64,000 bases of DNA from Apricaphanius iberus. Lineage: Eukaryota > Chordata > Actinopteri > Cyprinodontiformes > Aphaniidae. The stretch is taken from NCBI GenBank assembly GCA_028564705.1, contig JAPXFQ010002662.1, forward strand, positions 1,488,001-1,552,000. Reading direction: 5' to 3'. Both the position numbers and the translations under genes were made by a program. The notes under the pieces were generated by a model. The model did no database searches and was not told the origin of the DNA. It saw only the letters and a program-made list of their open reading frames with translations. The first letter of the stretch is position 1. The number at the start of each line of letters is the position of its first letter. This document shows positions 42,101 through 45,120 of the stretch, in pieces.

Positions 42101-44018
42101 TACATGGAACGTCATAACAGTAGCTGGCATAGTATTGAGTGAGAAGTCACGTGCCTATTTGGAAAGTGGTCTGAGTTGGTCGGCCATGATGTAAGGAGAC
42201 TCTATCGGTTGCCAGGGCAACGCCTTCGGAACTTATCAGTATTGACGCAACTAAGATTCTGGAGCTCTTTGCGCGTTTATTATTTCGGCGGGACAGATCT
42301 GCAAATAGACTGAAAGTAAGAAAGTAGAGCAGTGGAGAGAGTCAAGGCAAAGCAGGGAGCTTACAGGGACAGCCTTATACATACCGCAAAACAGCGGTAT
42401 TTGGAGAAGCTCTCAGACATCAAACACCCATACGAGCTACCCTGCAGTAGAATGGCACAAAGACCTGGACAATTTGCCTCCGTGCACTTATATGGATATT
42501 GTAAGTCGCACCAACTTACTACACAATACAGGAGTTTAAAAGCCACAAGTCTTTGGAAAGTTACGAGGCTTTCTGCTGTGGCTTGGTGCAGGTCTTGGCC
42601 ATCTACAAGCCTGCAGGTGGTGAAAACAGCGTGGTATAGGCAAAGGTAATTTTTCTTAACATGCTTTTCAGTCTGTCATAATTACATTGCATTTAGCAGA
42701 CTTCTCTACCAAAATGACAAAGTAATTTACTGTGACTGCTTCGTAAACACTAGATTGTGACGAGATGTTCAATGTACACAAACGTTTCCAACATGTTTTG
42801 ATGTAGGCTAAAGCTGTGTTTAGGTATTTAGTTGTAATTTGATTTTAGCCCAATGACACATACTGGCACCAGGATTTTGTGTTGGGGGTTGATCACCCGG
42901 TTCTGGGTTGGCTAGTTGAATATGTGGTACTAGAGCAGTTTTTAACGCAGCAGTGAGTTCCAGGCATGGTAACGCATTGCAGAATTGCGATAACCTCCAC
43001 TACTACCAAGTTAAAAAACACAGTACAATGCTTCCAACTGGAGTTAGAGAGACGGCAACAAAACAACTTATCTGGATTCCTCAGAACAGGTGTGGAAGAG
43101 GAGCCTGTAGAGCTACTATGAGGAATTCAGACCTAAGAATTGCAGTCCACTCTATATAGACCATAACTGAATGATTTAGATGTAAAAAGGAAGAATTGAA
43201 AAGCATGATGTTTGCACTTTAAAGGATTAAACATTAGGGATGCACCGATCCGACTTTTTCAGTCCCGATACCGATACCAATGGCTGGATTTTGTGTATCT
43301 GTCGATACCCGATACCGATCCGATACCATTTGTGACGGTGTGGAGGTCCTGCCACTATGGCTCCGATAGATCGTGTGCCCTGGCTGCTTGGGCGCTATCC
43401 TTGTGGCTGACTGGTTGGCGCACATGACCTTCACTTGGAAGGGATCGAATCCCGGCTGGGCACTCGTGTACCTTGCCACAAATTGTTGAATTAATAAACT
43501 GTATAACTTCTGGTGCCTTTCTTGAAGAGACTAAAGGCACCAGACTTTACAAACTAAACATAACTGAGACCAAATAACAGACATAAAACATAAAAGTACC
43601 ACGTAAAATAAAATTTCAAGTGAAAAACTAATCTTTTTTGGTGAATTTGTTGCAGATTTTCCCAATTTTGAGTATCAGTTCATGGTATCGGTTAGGTTTT
43701 ACCGATACCAGTTCATTAGGCAGTATCGGGGCCGATATCCGATACCAGTATCGGTGCATCCCTATTAAAAATAAATAAATAAAAAACAATTGTTTTATTT
43801 TTTGATTCGACAAGAATGGACACAAAGGTATAGCTCTGGCCATTCGTGTATAAATCTGATTAAAATTATCTTGTTTGCAGATTAGTTATGTAAATGTGGT
43901 GTGCAATGAATTAAAGTGACAGATTTTGTGTTTAAATCAAACCATTCTTTATATCAGGTTTGTCAGCACTCTGGCGATCCCTTCAGGACATCCACACTGG
44001 CTGCTGTCTGGATCAGGG
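1512..44018 (+). CDS. wdr4: WDR4, tRNA m7G methyltransferase non-catalytic subunit (exons 1-6, 3' part outside window)
   Basis: WDR4 is the WD40 scaffold of the METTL1-WDR4 enzyme that makes N7-methylguanosine at position 46 of many tRNAs, in the nucleus. The spliced reading is 1512-1594, 2605-2673, 2753-2899, 23543-23699, 38369-38481, 43958-44018: 630 nt, 210 codons, each junction GT/AG with matching phase. The translation contains the family landmarks [52 protein letters not shown] and SYCLGH in the order of human WDR4, which is about 412 residues long. About half the protein is therefore present. The ATG at 1512 is chosen for its context and because exon 1 joins exon 2 in phase; exon 1 is the least conserved part. 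The Arg of DEKIR probably matches human Arg170, a known disease position. Introns 3, 4 and 6 are swollen by transposable elements. I see no frameshift or internal stop, so the gene is probably functional. Confidence 0.93.
1595..2604. other. WDR4 intron 1, no recognisable repeat
   Basis: A 1,010-bp intron, AT-rich, with a C homopolymer of 17 at 1738-1754. I see no transposon end or coding remnant. Confidence 0.5.
1738..1754 (+). repeat. Poly(C) tract
   Basis: An uninterrupted run of 17 C residues in WDR4 intron 1. Length is likely to vary between individuals or assemblies. Confidence 0.9.
2605..2673 (+). CDS. wdr4: WDR4 exon 2
   Basis: 69 nt between acceptor ttttgcag and donor caggtaaag. It encodes [12 protein letters not shown]..., matching the family segment with an F-x-x-D-C-S-x-A-E-K pattern. 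Phase 2 in and out. Confidence 0.88.
2753..2899 (+). CDS. wdr4: WDR4 exon 3
   Basis: 147 nt between acceptor tgtctttag and donor caggtacac, phase 2 in and out. It encodes an acidic linker, then [18 protein letters not shown] and [17 protein letters not shown], a WD repeat strand set that is highly diagnostic for WDR4. Intron 2 before it is only 79 bp. Confidence 0.93.
2900..3660. other. Start of WDR4 intron 3, nothing recognised
   Basis: No reading frame with family resemblance, and no terminal repeats. Short overlapping ORFs on both strands look like chance. Confidence 0.4.
3665..3885. repeat. Teleost interspersed repeat (tRNA/SINE-like, degraded)
   Basis: The text contains the common fish repeat blocks aaagcgctcacactat, attcacccattc, gatggtaagcaacgttgtag, tggcttgcccaaggacacaac and ggggctcgaacaagcaactc in that order. 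The last block resembles a tRNA B-box region. Family name and orientation are from memory of this repeat type. Boundaries are approximate. Confidence 0.55.
4150..4690 (-). mobile_element. LINE reverse transcriptase fragment (L2/CR1-like), internally deleted
   Basis: On the minus strand a 148-codon open stretch holds [20 protein letters not shown] (about 4570-4630), the catalytic box of a non-LTR reverse transcriptase with the second Asp changed to Asn. It passes after a low-complexity Ser/Pro stretch to [19 protein letters not shown] (about 4301-4357), which resembles the C terminus of the same kind of protein. The distance is far too short, so most of the C-terminal domain is deleted. The frame then breaks, and similarity fades out near 4150. 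Confidence 0.65.
4939..4971 (+). repeat. (TA)n microsatellite
   Basis: About 16 uninterrupted TA units, directly abutting the left end of the TIR element at 4975. Confidence 0.95.
5432..7065 (-). mobile_element. Tc1/mariner (Tc1-like) transposon, full length, inactive
   Basis: The ends cagtgcatctggaaagtatt (left) and the inverted aatactttccggatgcactg (right) are terminal inverted repeats, each next to TA (5430-5431 and 7066-7067). The length of 1,634 bp is that of a complete Tc1-like element. Inner repeats such as ttcacagcctttgc near 5630 and caaaggctgtgaatac near 6850 suggest the IR/DR type. It carries one transposase pseudogene on the minus strand. Confidence 0.93.
5645..6664 (-). pseudogene. 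Tc1-like transposase pseudogene
   Basis: From an ATG at 6664 to the TAA at 5645 the span is 1,020 nt, the normal size for a ~340-residue Tc1 transposase. It begins [16 protein letters not shown] and shifts frame near 6590. It continues with the helix-turn-helix part ([33 protein letters not shown]), then the catalytic part ([30 protein letters not shown]). The segment before the C terminus reads [12 protein letters not shown]: the third catalytic acidic residue, normally Glu, is Lys (codon at 5822-5824). With several frameshifts and this change it cannot be active. Confidence 0.9.
7136..7523. mobile_element. piggyBac-like MITE with TTAA target duplication
   Basis: A 388-bp non-coding unit flanked on both sides by TTAA (7132-7135 and 7524-7527). 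It has inverted ends ccccttaagccc and gggcttaagagg. Next to the left end is a short palindrome, gcccccatttttgggggc. TTAA duplication and C-rich ends fit the piggyBac superfamily; a Kolobok relative is the alternative. Confidence 0.7.
7808..8042 (-). mobile_element. L2-like LINE, 3' tail (first part, split by hAT)
   Basis: The stretch with cttttattattatagcgcc, caatgcactttacaac and gcaatccctcatgcatgtag is the familiar fish LINE 3' untranslated tail in antisense. It stops abruptly at 8042 where the hAT element begins and resumes at 11344 with ggcggcagtagagagg. The two halves therefore form one older insertion. Confidence 0.65.
8428..10706 (-). pseudogene. hAT transposase with BED zinc finger, exon-intron structure still visible
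   Basis: Order on the minus strand: a BED-type finger (about 10419-10580: [30 protein letters not shown]); a linker with [13 protein letters not shown] and [13 protein letters not shown]; the catalytic-core block [42 protein letters not shown] (9768-10037); [32 protein letters not shown] (8979-9302); and the C-terminal dimerisation block [50 protein letters not shown] (8428-8793). Introns with canonical ends can be proposed at about 9632-9800 and 8796-8990. A frameshift follows the BED finger and further breaks occur, so it is probably dead, but it is unusually complete. Confidence 0.8.
10951..10999 (+). repeat. 11-bp minisatellite
   Basis: About 4.5 tandem copies of gctttgcgtgg, one copy with a C-to-T-type change, within the hAT 5' region. 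Confidence 0.85.
11094..11116 (+). repeat. (CA)n microsatellite
   Basis: About 11 CA units; shorter interrupted CA stretches follow to about 11170. Confidence 0.9.
11344..12360 (-). mobile_element. L2-like LINE, reverse transcriptase C terminus and 3' region (second part)
   Basis: On the minus strand: [20 protein letters not shown] and [13 protein letters not shown] (12029-12268), then after a frameshift [56 protein letters not shown] (11904-12104). This is the C-terminal part of an L2/CR1-type reverse transcriptase. The rest to 11344 is 3' untranslated text that joins the piece at 7808-8042. A related second copy lies at 57362-58335. Confidence 0.75.
12394..13916 (-). mobile_element. Tc1-like transposon, second family
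   Basis: Left end caggtccttctaaaacaatt and right end (inverted) caggtccttctcaaaaaatt are terminal inverted repeats. The inverted similarity continues for about 150 bp, including gaactgcttcagatgtgtgt near 13800 and its counterpart near 12490. TA flanks the right end at 13917-13918; on the left, TA is separated from the repeat by two bases. Length is about 1.5 kb. One transposase pseudogene reads on the minus strand. Confidence 0.92.
12609..13589 (-). pseudogene. Tc1-like transposase pseudogene (nearly complete)
   Basis: From [10 protein letters not shown] at 13589 to ...FRTKY-stop at 12609, the overall frame is conserved for about 326 codons. The N-terminal helix-turn-helix ([18 protein letters not shown]) is present. 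After it a segment of roughly 75 nt (about 13330-13410) makes family sense only in another frame ([17 protein letters not shown]), implying two compensating indels. The catalytic core follows with [17 protein letters not shown] and [12 protein letters not shown], so all three acidic residues appear present. In-frame stops occur after TAV, and after SSVKYP (near 13044-13046), just before [12 protein letters not shown]. Confidence 0.88.
13974..14290 (+). mobile_element. hAT-like remnant
   Basis: The start cagtgattcccaaccagggc resembles hAT termini of the CAGTGGTTCCCAACC type. At 14160-14262 the + strand reads [20 protein letters not shown] followed by a stop, which looks like the C terminus of a hAT transposase. 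Everything between is deleted, and I cannot place the other end. Confidence 0.45.
14440..14497 (+). repeat. Compound (TG)/(TATG)/(TA) microsatellite
   Basis: Successive gtgtgtgtgt, atgtatgtatgtatg and atatatat blocks. Confidence 0.9.
14625..15345 (+). mobile_element. L1-like LINE 3' end, 5'-truncated
   Basis: The + strand holds an 82-codon stretch (14899-15147) ending the [46 protein letters not shown]. The [14 protein letters not shown] ending occurs at the C terminus of L1-like ORF2. A short 3' untranslated stretch follows, ending in ggacatgtaaataaagagtt and an A-rich tail near 15325-15340. The upstream part to 14625 is degraded. Confidence 0.6.
15346..15820. other. Intron 3 segment left of the BEL element, nothing recognised
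   Basis: Unique-looking sequence without an open frame or terminal repeats. It is the left flank of the LTR element. Confidence 0.35.
15821..16691 (+). repeat. 5' LTR of BEL/Pao element
   Basis: Begins tgtataaaagggcttaatcc and ends near aacagcgccccctt. A TATA box (tataaaag) lies within the first 10 bases, which would make the U3 part very short. The last base shared with the 3' LTR is 16691; if the LTR ends in the usual ACA, the border is 16681. Confidence 0.85.
16694..17880 (+). pseudogene. BEL/Pao Gag, frameshifted
   Basis: An ATG at 16694, directly after the LTR, opens a short frame ([16 protein letters not shown]) that stops at about 16780. Coding-like text continues in other frames: [18 protein letters not shown] and [20 protein letters not shown] (16832-17254), then [20 protein letters not shown] and [17 protein letters not shown] (17382-17732). 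At 17733-17774 [14 protein letters not shown] fits a CX2CX4HX4C zinc knuckle, followed by [13 protein letters not shown] and [13 protein letters not shown]. Stops and frame changes rule out a working Gag. Confidence 0.75.
17886..19750 (+). pseudogene. BEL/Pao protease and reverse transcriptase
   Basis: The open stretch 17886-18923 contains the protease motif [11 protein letters not shown] (about 18100-18135), then a long linker and the start of the reverse transcriptase ([15 protein letters not shown]). After a frameshift near 18900 it continues [57 protein letters not shown] (18977-19297). After another frameshift comes [17 protein letters not shown] (19337 on). The catalytic box normally Y-V-D-D is Y-V-E-N here (19364-19375), so the polymerase is dead. 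The region ends with [16 protein letters not shown] and then stops. Confidence 0.85.
19758..21399 (+). pseudogene. BEL/Pao integrase region
   Basis: The reading resumes directly after the RT with [19 protein letters not shown], text that normally follows RNase H; a few hundred residues of RNase H are therefore missing. The integrase HHCC-like region, [20 protein letters not shown], starts near 20350. The core has [30 protein letters not shown] and SDQGTNF (20333-20866). A frameshift near 20840-20860 interrupts the segment with the final catalytic Glu. The C-terminal part runs 20854-21399 ([33 protein letters not shown]-stop), the normal end of BEL Pol. Confidence 0.85.
21444..22321 (+). repeat. 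3' LTR of BEL/Pao element
   Basis: Direct copy of 15821-16691, slightly longer because of a small ctaatg duplication near 21800. It is preceded by the purine-rich catgtgggggcggc (21430-21443), the likely polypurine tract. Confidence 0.87.
22322..23542. other. End of WDR4 intron 3, nothing recognised
   Basis: Apparently single-copy intron sequence with no coding remnant or terminal repeats that I can identify. Confidence 0.4.
23543..23699 (+). CDS. wdr4: WDR4 exon 4
   Basis: 157 nt between acceptor ttaaacag and donor gtg|gtaaga; enters in phase 2 and leaves in phase 0. It encodes [32 protein letters not shown] and GHLSMLLAV, the most conserved blades of the protein. Intron 3 before it is 20.6 kb. 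Confidence 0.95.
23790..24946. mobile_element. Kolobok/T2-type element with THAP domain remnant
   Basis: Flanked by TTAA on both sides (23786-23789, 24947-24950), with terminal inverted repeats aggagatatatcatg and catgatatgtctcct. The TTAAAGG(R)(R) terminus is the signature of the T2 family, placed in the Kolobok superfamily, whose members duplicate TTAA and encode THAP-domain proteins. The 1,157-bp body contains a THAP-domain ORF on the minus strand but no complete transposase. Confidence 0.75.
24390..24638 (-). CDS. THAP-type zinc finger protein fragment in Kolobok/T2 element
   Basis: An 82-codon frame from ATG 24638. It shows the C2CH pattern of a THAP DNA-binding domain: CSVIGC near residues 11-16, then [20 protein letters not shown], then [15 protein letters not shown] (Cys and His near residues 55-58). 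The domain is nearly complete but ends abruptly after AKKTSSD, where a splice site or deletion may follow. THAP domains in Kolobok and P-like transposons bind the element ends. It is probably a remnant; expression is unknown. Confidence 0.7.
   Translation of the reverse strand: MSKLQESKSKCSVIGCINPHKSLHRPPASEPLRSAWLNFIFSGNIPTSVGKVLLVCAKHFEDECFSNLGLYQEGFAKKTSSD
24956..25365 (-). mobile_element. Tc1-like remnant (Sleeping Beauty-type end)
   Basis: The left edge ggcagaagtatacatacact resembles the ends of salmonid-type Tc1 elements. On the minus strand a decayed transposase C terminus can be read: [20 protein letters not shown] (about 25270-25330), [14 protein letters not shown] (the second catalytic Asp position has changed), and a degraded P-x-x-NPIKK region where Glu is expected. 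The 5' half of the transposase and the other end are missing. Confidence 0.65.
25366..25868 (-). mobile_element. L1-like LINE 3' region (first part, split by Harbinger)
   Basis: Minus-strand text near 25680-25868 reads [20 protein letters not shown] then [13 protein letters not shown] pieces, resembling the C-terminal end of an L1-like ORF2 followed by 3' untranslated sequence. It continues on the other side of the Harbinger element at 27386-27545. The exact 3' end is unclear. Confidence 0.5.
26425..26878 (+). pseudogene. Harbinger transposase, N-terminal part only
   Basis: The + strand reads [56 protein letters not shown] and then, after damage, [39 protein letters not shown]. These are the conserved N-terminal blocks of HARBI1-like nucleases. 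The element then switches to the accessory gene, so all three catalytic acidic residues are missing. Stops and frameshifts are present. Confidence 0.75.
26880..27115 (-). pseudogene. Harbinger SANT/Myb-like accessory protein, N-terminal part
   Basis: On the minus strand: MATSKEKQ in one frame (ATG near 27113), then after a frameshift [40 protein letters not shown] and QHVASAV. This is the tri-helical Myb/SANT-like DNA-binding domain that accompanies Harbinger transposases and helps them enter the nucleus and bind the ends. The rest is deleted. Confidence 0.72.
27386..27545 (-). mobile_element. L1-like LINE (second part)
   Basis: Continuation of the LINE interrupted at 25868. Minus-strand remnants such as [13 protein letters not shown] and [12 protein letters not shown] precede the Harbinger junction. 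Support is limited. Confidence 0.4.
27553..27965. repeat. AATCGATT-rich MITE-like repeat
   Basis: The segment from agggctgtatgaaaaaaaca to ttgaatcgattcccccccc contains several inverted aatcgattc motifs at both ends, as in many hAT-derived MITEs. The exact termini are not resolved. Confidence 0.4.
27966..28387. other. Left flank of the retrovirus, nothing recognised
   Basis: No coding or repeat signature identified. The sequence presumably continues at 35771. Confidence 0.3.
28388..28887 (-). repeat. 3' LTR of the ERV
   Basis: 500 bp. On the minus strand it starts TGTGATCG and ends CATTACA. Relative to the other LTR it lacks about 20 bp near 28650. The same four bases (agaa on +) adjoin the outer border at 28384-28387 and the internal border of the other LTR, so the true border may be four bases wider. 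Confidence 0.88.
28888..30299 (-). other. ERV 3' internal region, env not recognisable
   Basis: About 1.4 kb between the integrase end and the 3' LTR. It is AT-rich, and I find no signal peptide, furin-like site or transmembrane subunit. On the minus strand the text next to the LTR, gggtaggagac (about 28888-28898), is the likely polypurine tract. Env appears deleted or decayed. Confidence 0.5.
30300..33559 (-). pseudogene. ERV Pol (protease, RT, RNase H, integrase remnants)
   Basis: The main open stretch (33559-31229, 776 codons) starts at the protease active site VDSGATHS and runs through the reverse transcriptase: [20 protein letters not shown], then FVDG at 32084-32095, where the second catalytic Asp is Gly. 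The RT connection is shortened: IQMVDE jumps to [17 protein letters not shown]. RNase H follows ([37 protein letters not shown]). A one-base frameshift near 31270 leads to 31274-30654, which finishes RNase H and then holds integrase text lacking most of the catalytic core. Near 30655-30430 the C-terminal integrase domain is visible with breaks. It cannot make a functional Pol. Confidence 0.87.
33600..34889 (-). pseudogene. ERV Gag-like region
   Basis: From an ATG at 34889 ([11 protein letters not shown]) the minus strand is open to about 34392, with [18 protein letters not shown], a charged coiled-coil-like [17 protein letters not shown] segment and [16 protein letters not shown] second open stretch (34373-34035) follows in a new frame. 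Near 33720-33930 lies an Asp/Glu/Ser-rich part ([20 protein letters not shown]). I do not see a clear major homology region or zinc knuckle, so the Gag label rests on position between leader and protease. Confidence 0.6.
35214..35235 (-). other. Candidate ERV primer binding site
   Basis: Just inside the 5' LTR the minus strand reads ttcttggcacccaaacgt; the TGGCACCC motif four bases from the LTR is a plausible tRNA primer site. The matching tRNA was not determined. Confidence 0.5.
35239..35770 (-). repeat. 5' LTR of the ERV
   Basis: 532 bp, direct copy of 28388-28887. Both copies carry a 72-87-codon open frame starting [20 protein letters not shown] on the minus strand. Identity of recent LTR copies explains its presence in both. 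Confidence 0.88.
35771..36131. other. Right flank of the ERV; possible T2-like end
   Basis: No coding sequence recognised. At 35967 cattaaaggtgctgtcagg resembles the TTAAAGG start of TTAA-type elements, but no matching right end is visible before the T-tract. Confidence 0.3.
36132..36173 (+). repeat. Poly(T) tract
   Basis: 42 consecutive T residues followed by AT-rich text, probably the A-tail of an antisense retroposon or a slippage-grown tract. The length may be an assembly estimate. Confidence 0.9.
36299..36456 (+). repeat. Teleost SINE-like repeat, internally deleted
   Basis: Starts gggctgcacggtggcgcagt, continues gttagcactcttgccttgca and ends gcggttcagaaaatggatgg atggat, the familiar start and end of a very abundant fish repeat. 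The middle (normally a few hundred bases) is missing after ttttgcgagacc. Confidence 0.8.
36457..37345. other. Intron 4 segment, nothing recognised
   Basis: AT-rich, with no coding or repeat signature identified. Confidence 0.35.
37348..37460 (+). mobile_element. hAT-like element, left end (interrupted)
   Basis: taggcctgggcggtatacca and ataccgaaaaccggtg form the usual left end of a TAGG-type hAT MITE. The sequence then changes at about 37462 to an aatagaatagaatagaat run followed by a retroposon-like tail (37480-37990, gtcccaccaggggaaattcg). The right end is not seen. Confidence 0.5.
37461..37990 (-). mobile_element. LINE 3' tail-like insertion
   Basis: The tandem agaat units at 37461-37475, followed by gtcccaccaggggaaattcg, resemble the 3' ends of RTE/Rex-type fish LINEs in antisense (a T-rich or short-unit tail, then 'cccc...aggggaaatt'). 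No reverse transcriptase domain is recognised in the following 500 bp. The call rests on the tail text only. Confidence 0.35.
38369..38481 (+). CDS. wdr4: WDR4 exon 5
   Basis: 113 nt between acceptor tgttttag and donor CA|gtgagt, phase 0 in and 2 out. It encodes [20 protein letters not shown] followed by [17 protein letters not shown], a WD repeat with the conserved DEKIR motif. Intron 4 before it is 14.7 kb. Confidence 0.94.
38838..39160 (+). mobile_element. T2/Kolobok-type element, left end only
   Basis: ttaaagaggacatatcatga matches the ends of the two complete T2-type elements at 23790 and 50796, with one extra base. No inverted partner is found downstream; the Dong-like LINE begins near 39165. 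Confidence 0.55.
39694..40434. mobile_element. MITE-like insertion in the Dong-like LINE
   Basis: The LINE reading stops after CTSAAVIL and resumes at about 40435. The insert starts ggccacgtccacactatgcc, a terminus seen in fish MITEs, and its right side ends near cacgtctggacg. Exact borders and superfamily are uncertain. Confidence 0.45.
40692..41815 (+). pseudogene. Dong/R4-like reverse transcriptase with in-frame stops
   Basis: One frame is kept for about 1.1 kb but is cut by stops at 41115-41117 (TAG), 41331-41333 (TGA), near 41355 (TAA), 41763-41765 (TAG) and near 41806 (TGA). Domains in order: [77 protein letters not shown] (catalytic Y-M-D-D intact) and DSYKYL. Decay by point mutation without frameshift suggests a moderate age. 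Confidence 0.8.
42150..43200 (+). pseudogene. Fragment of an unnamed transposon-associated ORF (SWIM/YqaJ-type family?)
   Basis: The + strand at 42332-42430 reads [18 protein letters not shown]. After a one-base shift it reads [40 protein letters not shown] to about 42640, followed by a donor-like aaag|gtaattt. The pattern 'KxxYLEKL...DPYxLP...LPPxTYMDI...YKSLEAYxxFxxGWV' is one I recall from fish transposon proteins with a SWIM finger and a YqaJ-like nuclease (ISL2EU-type). The domains that would prove this are absent. The upstream 42150-42330 is GC-richer and may be the 5' leader. Similarity beyond 42660 is not recognised. Confidence 0.35.
43235..43764. mobile_element. hAT MITE with an 8-bp target duplication
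   Basis: Terminal inverted repeats tagggatgcaccgatccgac and ...atcggtgcatcccta, with many cgatacc motifs at both ends. Flanking octamers ttaaacat and ttaaaaat match at 7 of 8. The middle contains an unrelated tRNA-like insertion. Confidence 0.85.
43333..43500 (+). repeat. tRNA-derived SINE-like insertion inside the hAT MITE
   Basis: The text tggctgactgg (A-box-like) and ggatcgaatcccgg (B-box-like, one mismatch to GGTTCGANTCC) are about 40 bp apart, the spacing of a tRNA promoter. A non-tRNA tail ending gaattaataaactg follows. It is not a tRNA gene because it does not fold into a full cloverleaf by eye. Confidence 0.5.
43958..44018 (+). CDS. wdr4: WDR4 exon 6
   Basis: 61 nt between acceptor atatcag and donor GGG|gtaggt, completing the Q codon and ending in phase 0. 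It encodes [20 protein letters not shown], the start of the next WD repeat. The following exon, expected to begin with the D-G-T-L-x-L-W-E-like segment, is not found in the remaining 20 kb. Confidence 0.9.
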
Positions 44019-44026
44019 GTAGGTAG

Positions 44027-44069
<43 letters not shown>
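44027..44069 (+). repeat. (GT)n microsatellite
   Basis: About 21 GT units beginning 9 bases after the WDR4 exon 6 donor site. Confidence 0.97.
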
Positions 44070-44071
<2 letters not shown>

Positions 44072-45120
44072 TCCCATAGTCACTTTGTGCTCTTAGCTAA
44101 TCACTTATTTGCTACACGGATATTACATTTGGTTTCATAGATGTACACTTTGGAATACGTTTTTAAAAGTTGCTATAAAATTTTTAACTGTAAAATAAGT
44201 TCATCACTTGATTTGGGTATTTACTTAATACTGTTATGTTTTTATCTACCTGTAAGCAGCTTGAAAGCATTAAATCATGCTGACCCCCTGATTTATATTA
44301 TAATAATGAGTATTGTTTGCAGTTGTTAACCTATGATGGTTCTGCTCTCACAAAGCAGATCTGCACTGCTGCCCTGGGTATAATATTTCCAATCAGTGAA
44401 TCCAGGTCTCAGGCCCAAGTAGTCCAGAATAACTATAAAGTTCTTAGTTTCAACTAAGGGGTCTGATAATGAGGCTGGTAGTAGAAACTCTAGAATAGAG
44501 TGGACACAACCTCCAGCCCACACAACACACAGGACAACAATTTACAAACCAGAAAAATAATTTATATCTGTCCATATTGAATTCAATTTAGTTTTTGCTC
44601 ATTTATCAACTTACAAAAAAAAAGAAAAAAAAACACAGCAGAACACTGTTTGGTACAGAATGGATTAATTTCAATTTGGCATAACTGATAGAATAGCTCA
44701 AAAGTTATTAGGGAGTTAGCACTAGCTATAGCACGTAAAACACTCACCTAGAGCTTGTAGAGCTTCTCCTCCATGCTTTACCCCCGACATAGCTGCTACT
44801 TTCCACATGATCAGATTTATAGAGGTTTTCTCCGTTTTTAATACTACTTTCTTCGTCCTGGAGGCTACGGCCATCACTCTCCTTCTTCTTCTGTATTTGT
44901 AGTCCGCTAAGCGTTTTTACACAAAACCTAAAGTAACTTTTACCTCCGGCCGAAAATCAGCGTTTTCTCTGCATCAAATTATTATTATTTTTTTTTTTTA
45001 ACGTGTCCTGTCTAGCAGTATGCTACTCAGAATTGGTGTCTGAGTACAAAGTACAAGCCCAACAGTTTTACTTTCCCAAGCAGAGTATTACAGCTTCGCT
45101 GTAGTACGCCACTTGATGTA
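44070..45120. other. Intron 6 segment, nothing recognised
   Basis: No coding sequence or terminal repeats identified; one A-rich and one T-rich tract (about 44612-44632, 44989-45000). Confidence 0.35.

Larger units (their letters stand above)
39165..42140 (+). mobile_element. Dong/R4-like LINE, degraded, with internal insertion
   Basis: Coding remnants on + in order: [20 protein letters not shown] and [15 protein letters not shown] (39198-39536); an insertion of about 740 bp (39694-40434); [20 protein letters not shown] (about 40440-40500); the reverse transcriptase (40692-41765); then after a deletion [47 protein letters not shown] and [20 protein letters not shown] (41840-42115), the CCHC-type C terminus. 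The order fits Dong/R4-like non-LTR retrotransposons of fish. Multiple stops make it dead. Confidence 0.75.

Noticed and set aside
43333..43420. Functional tRNA gene
   Set aside because: Only A and B box-like motifs are present; a full cloverleaf is not evident and a SINE-like tail follows.
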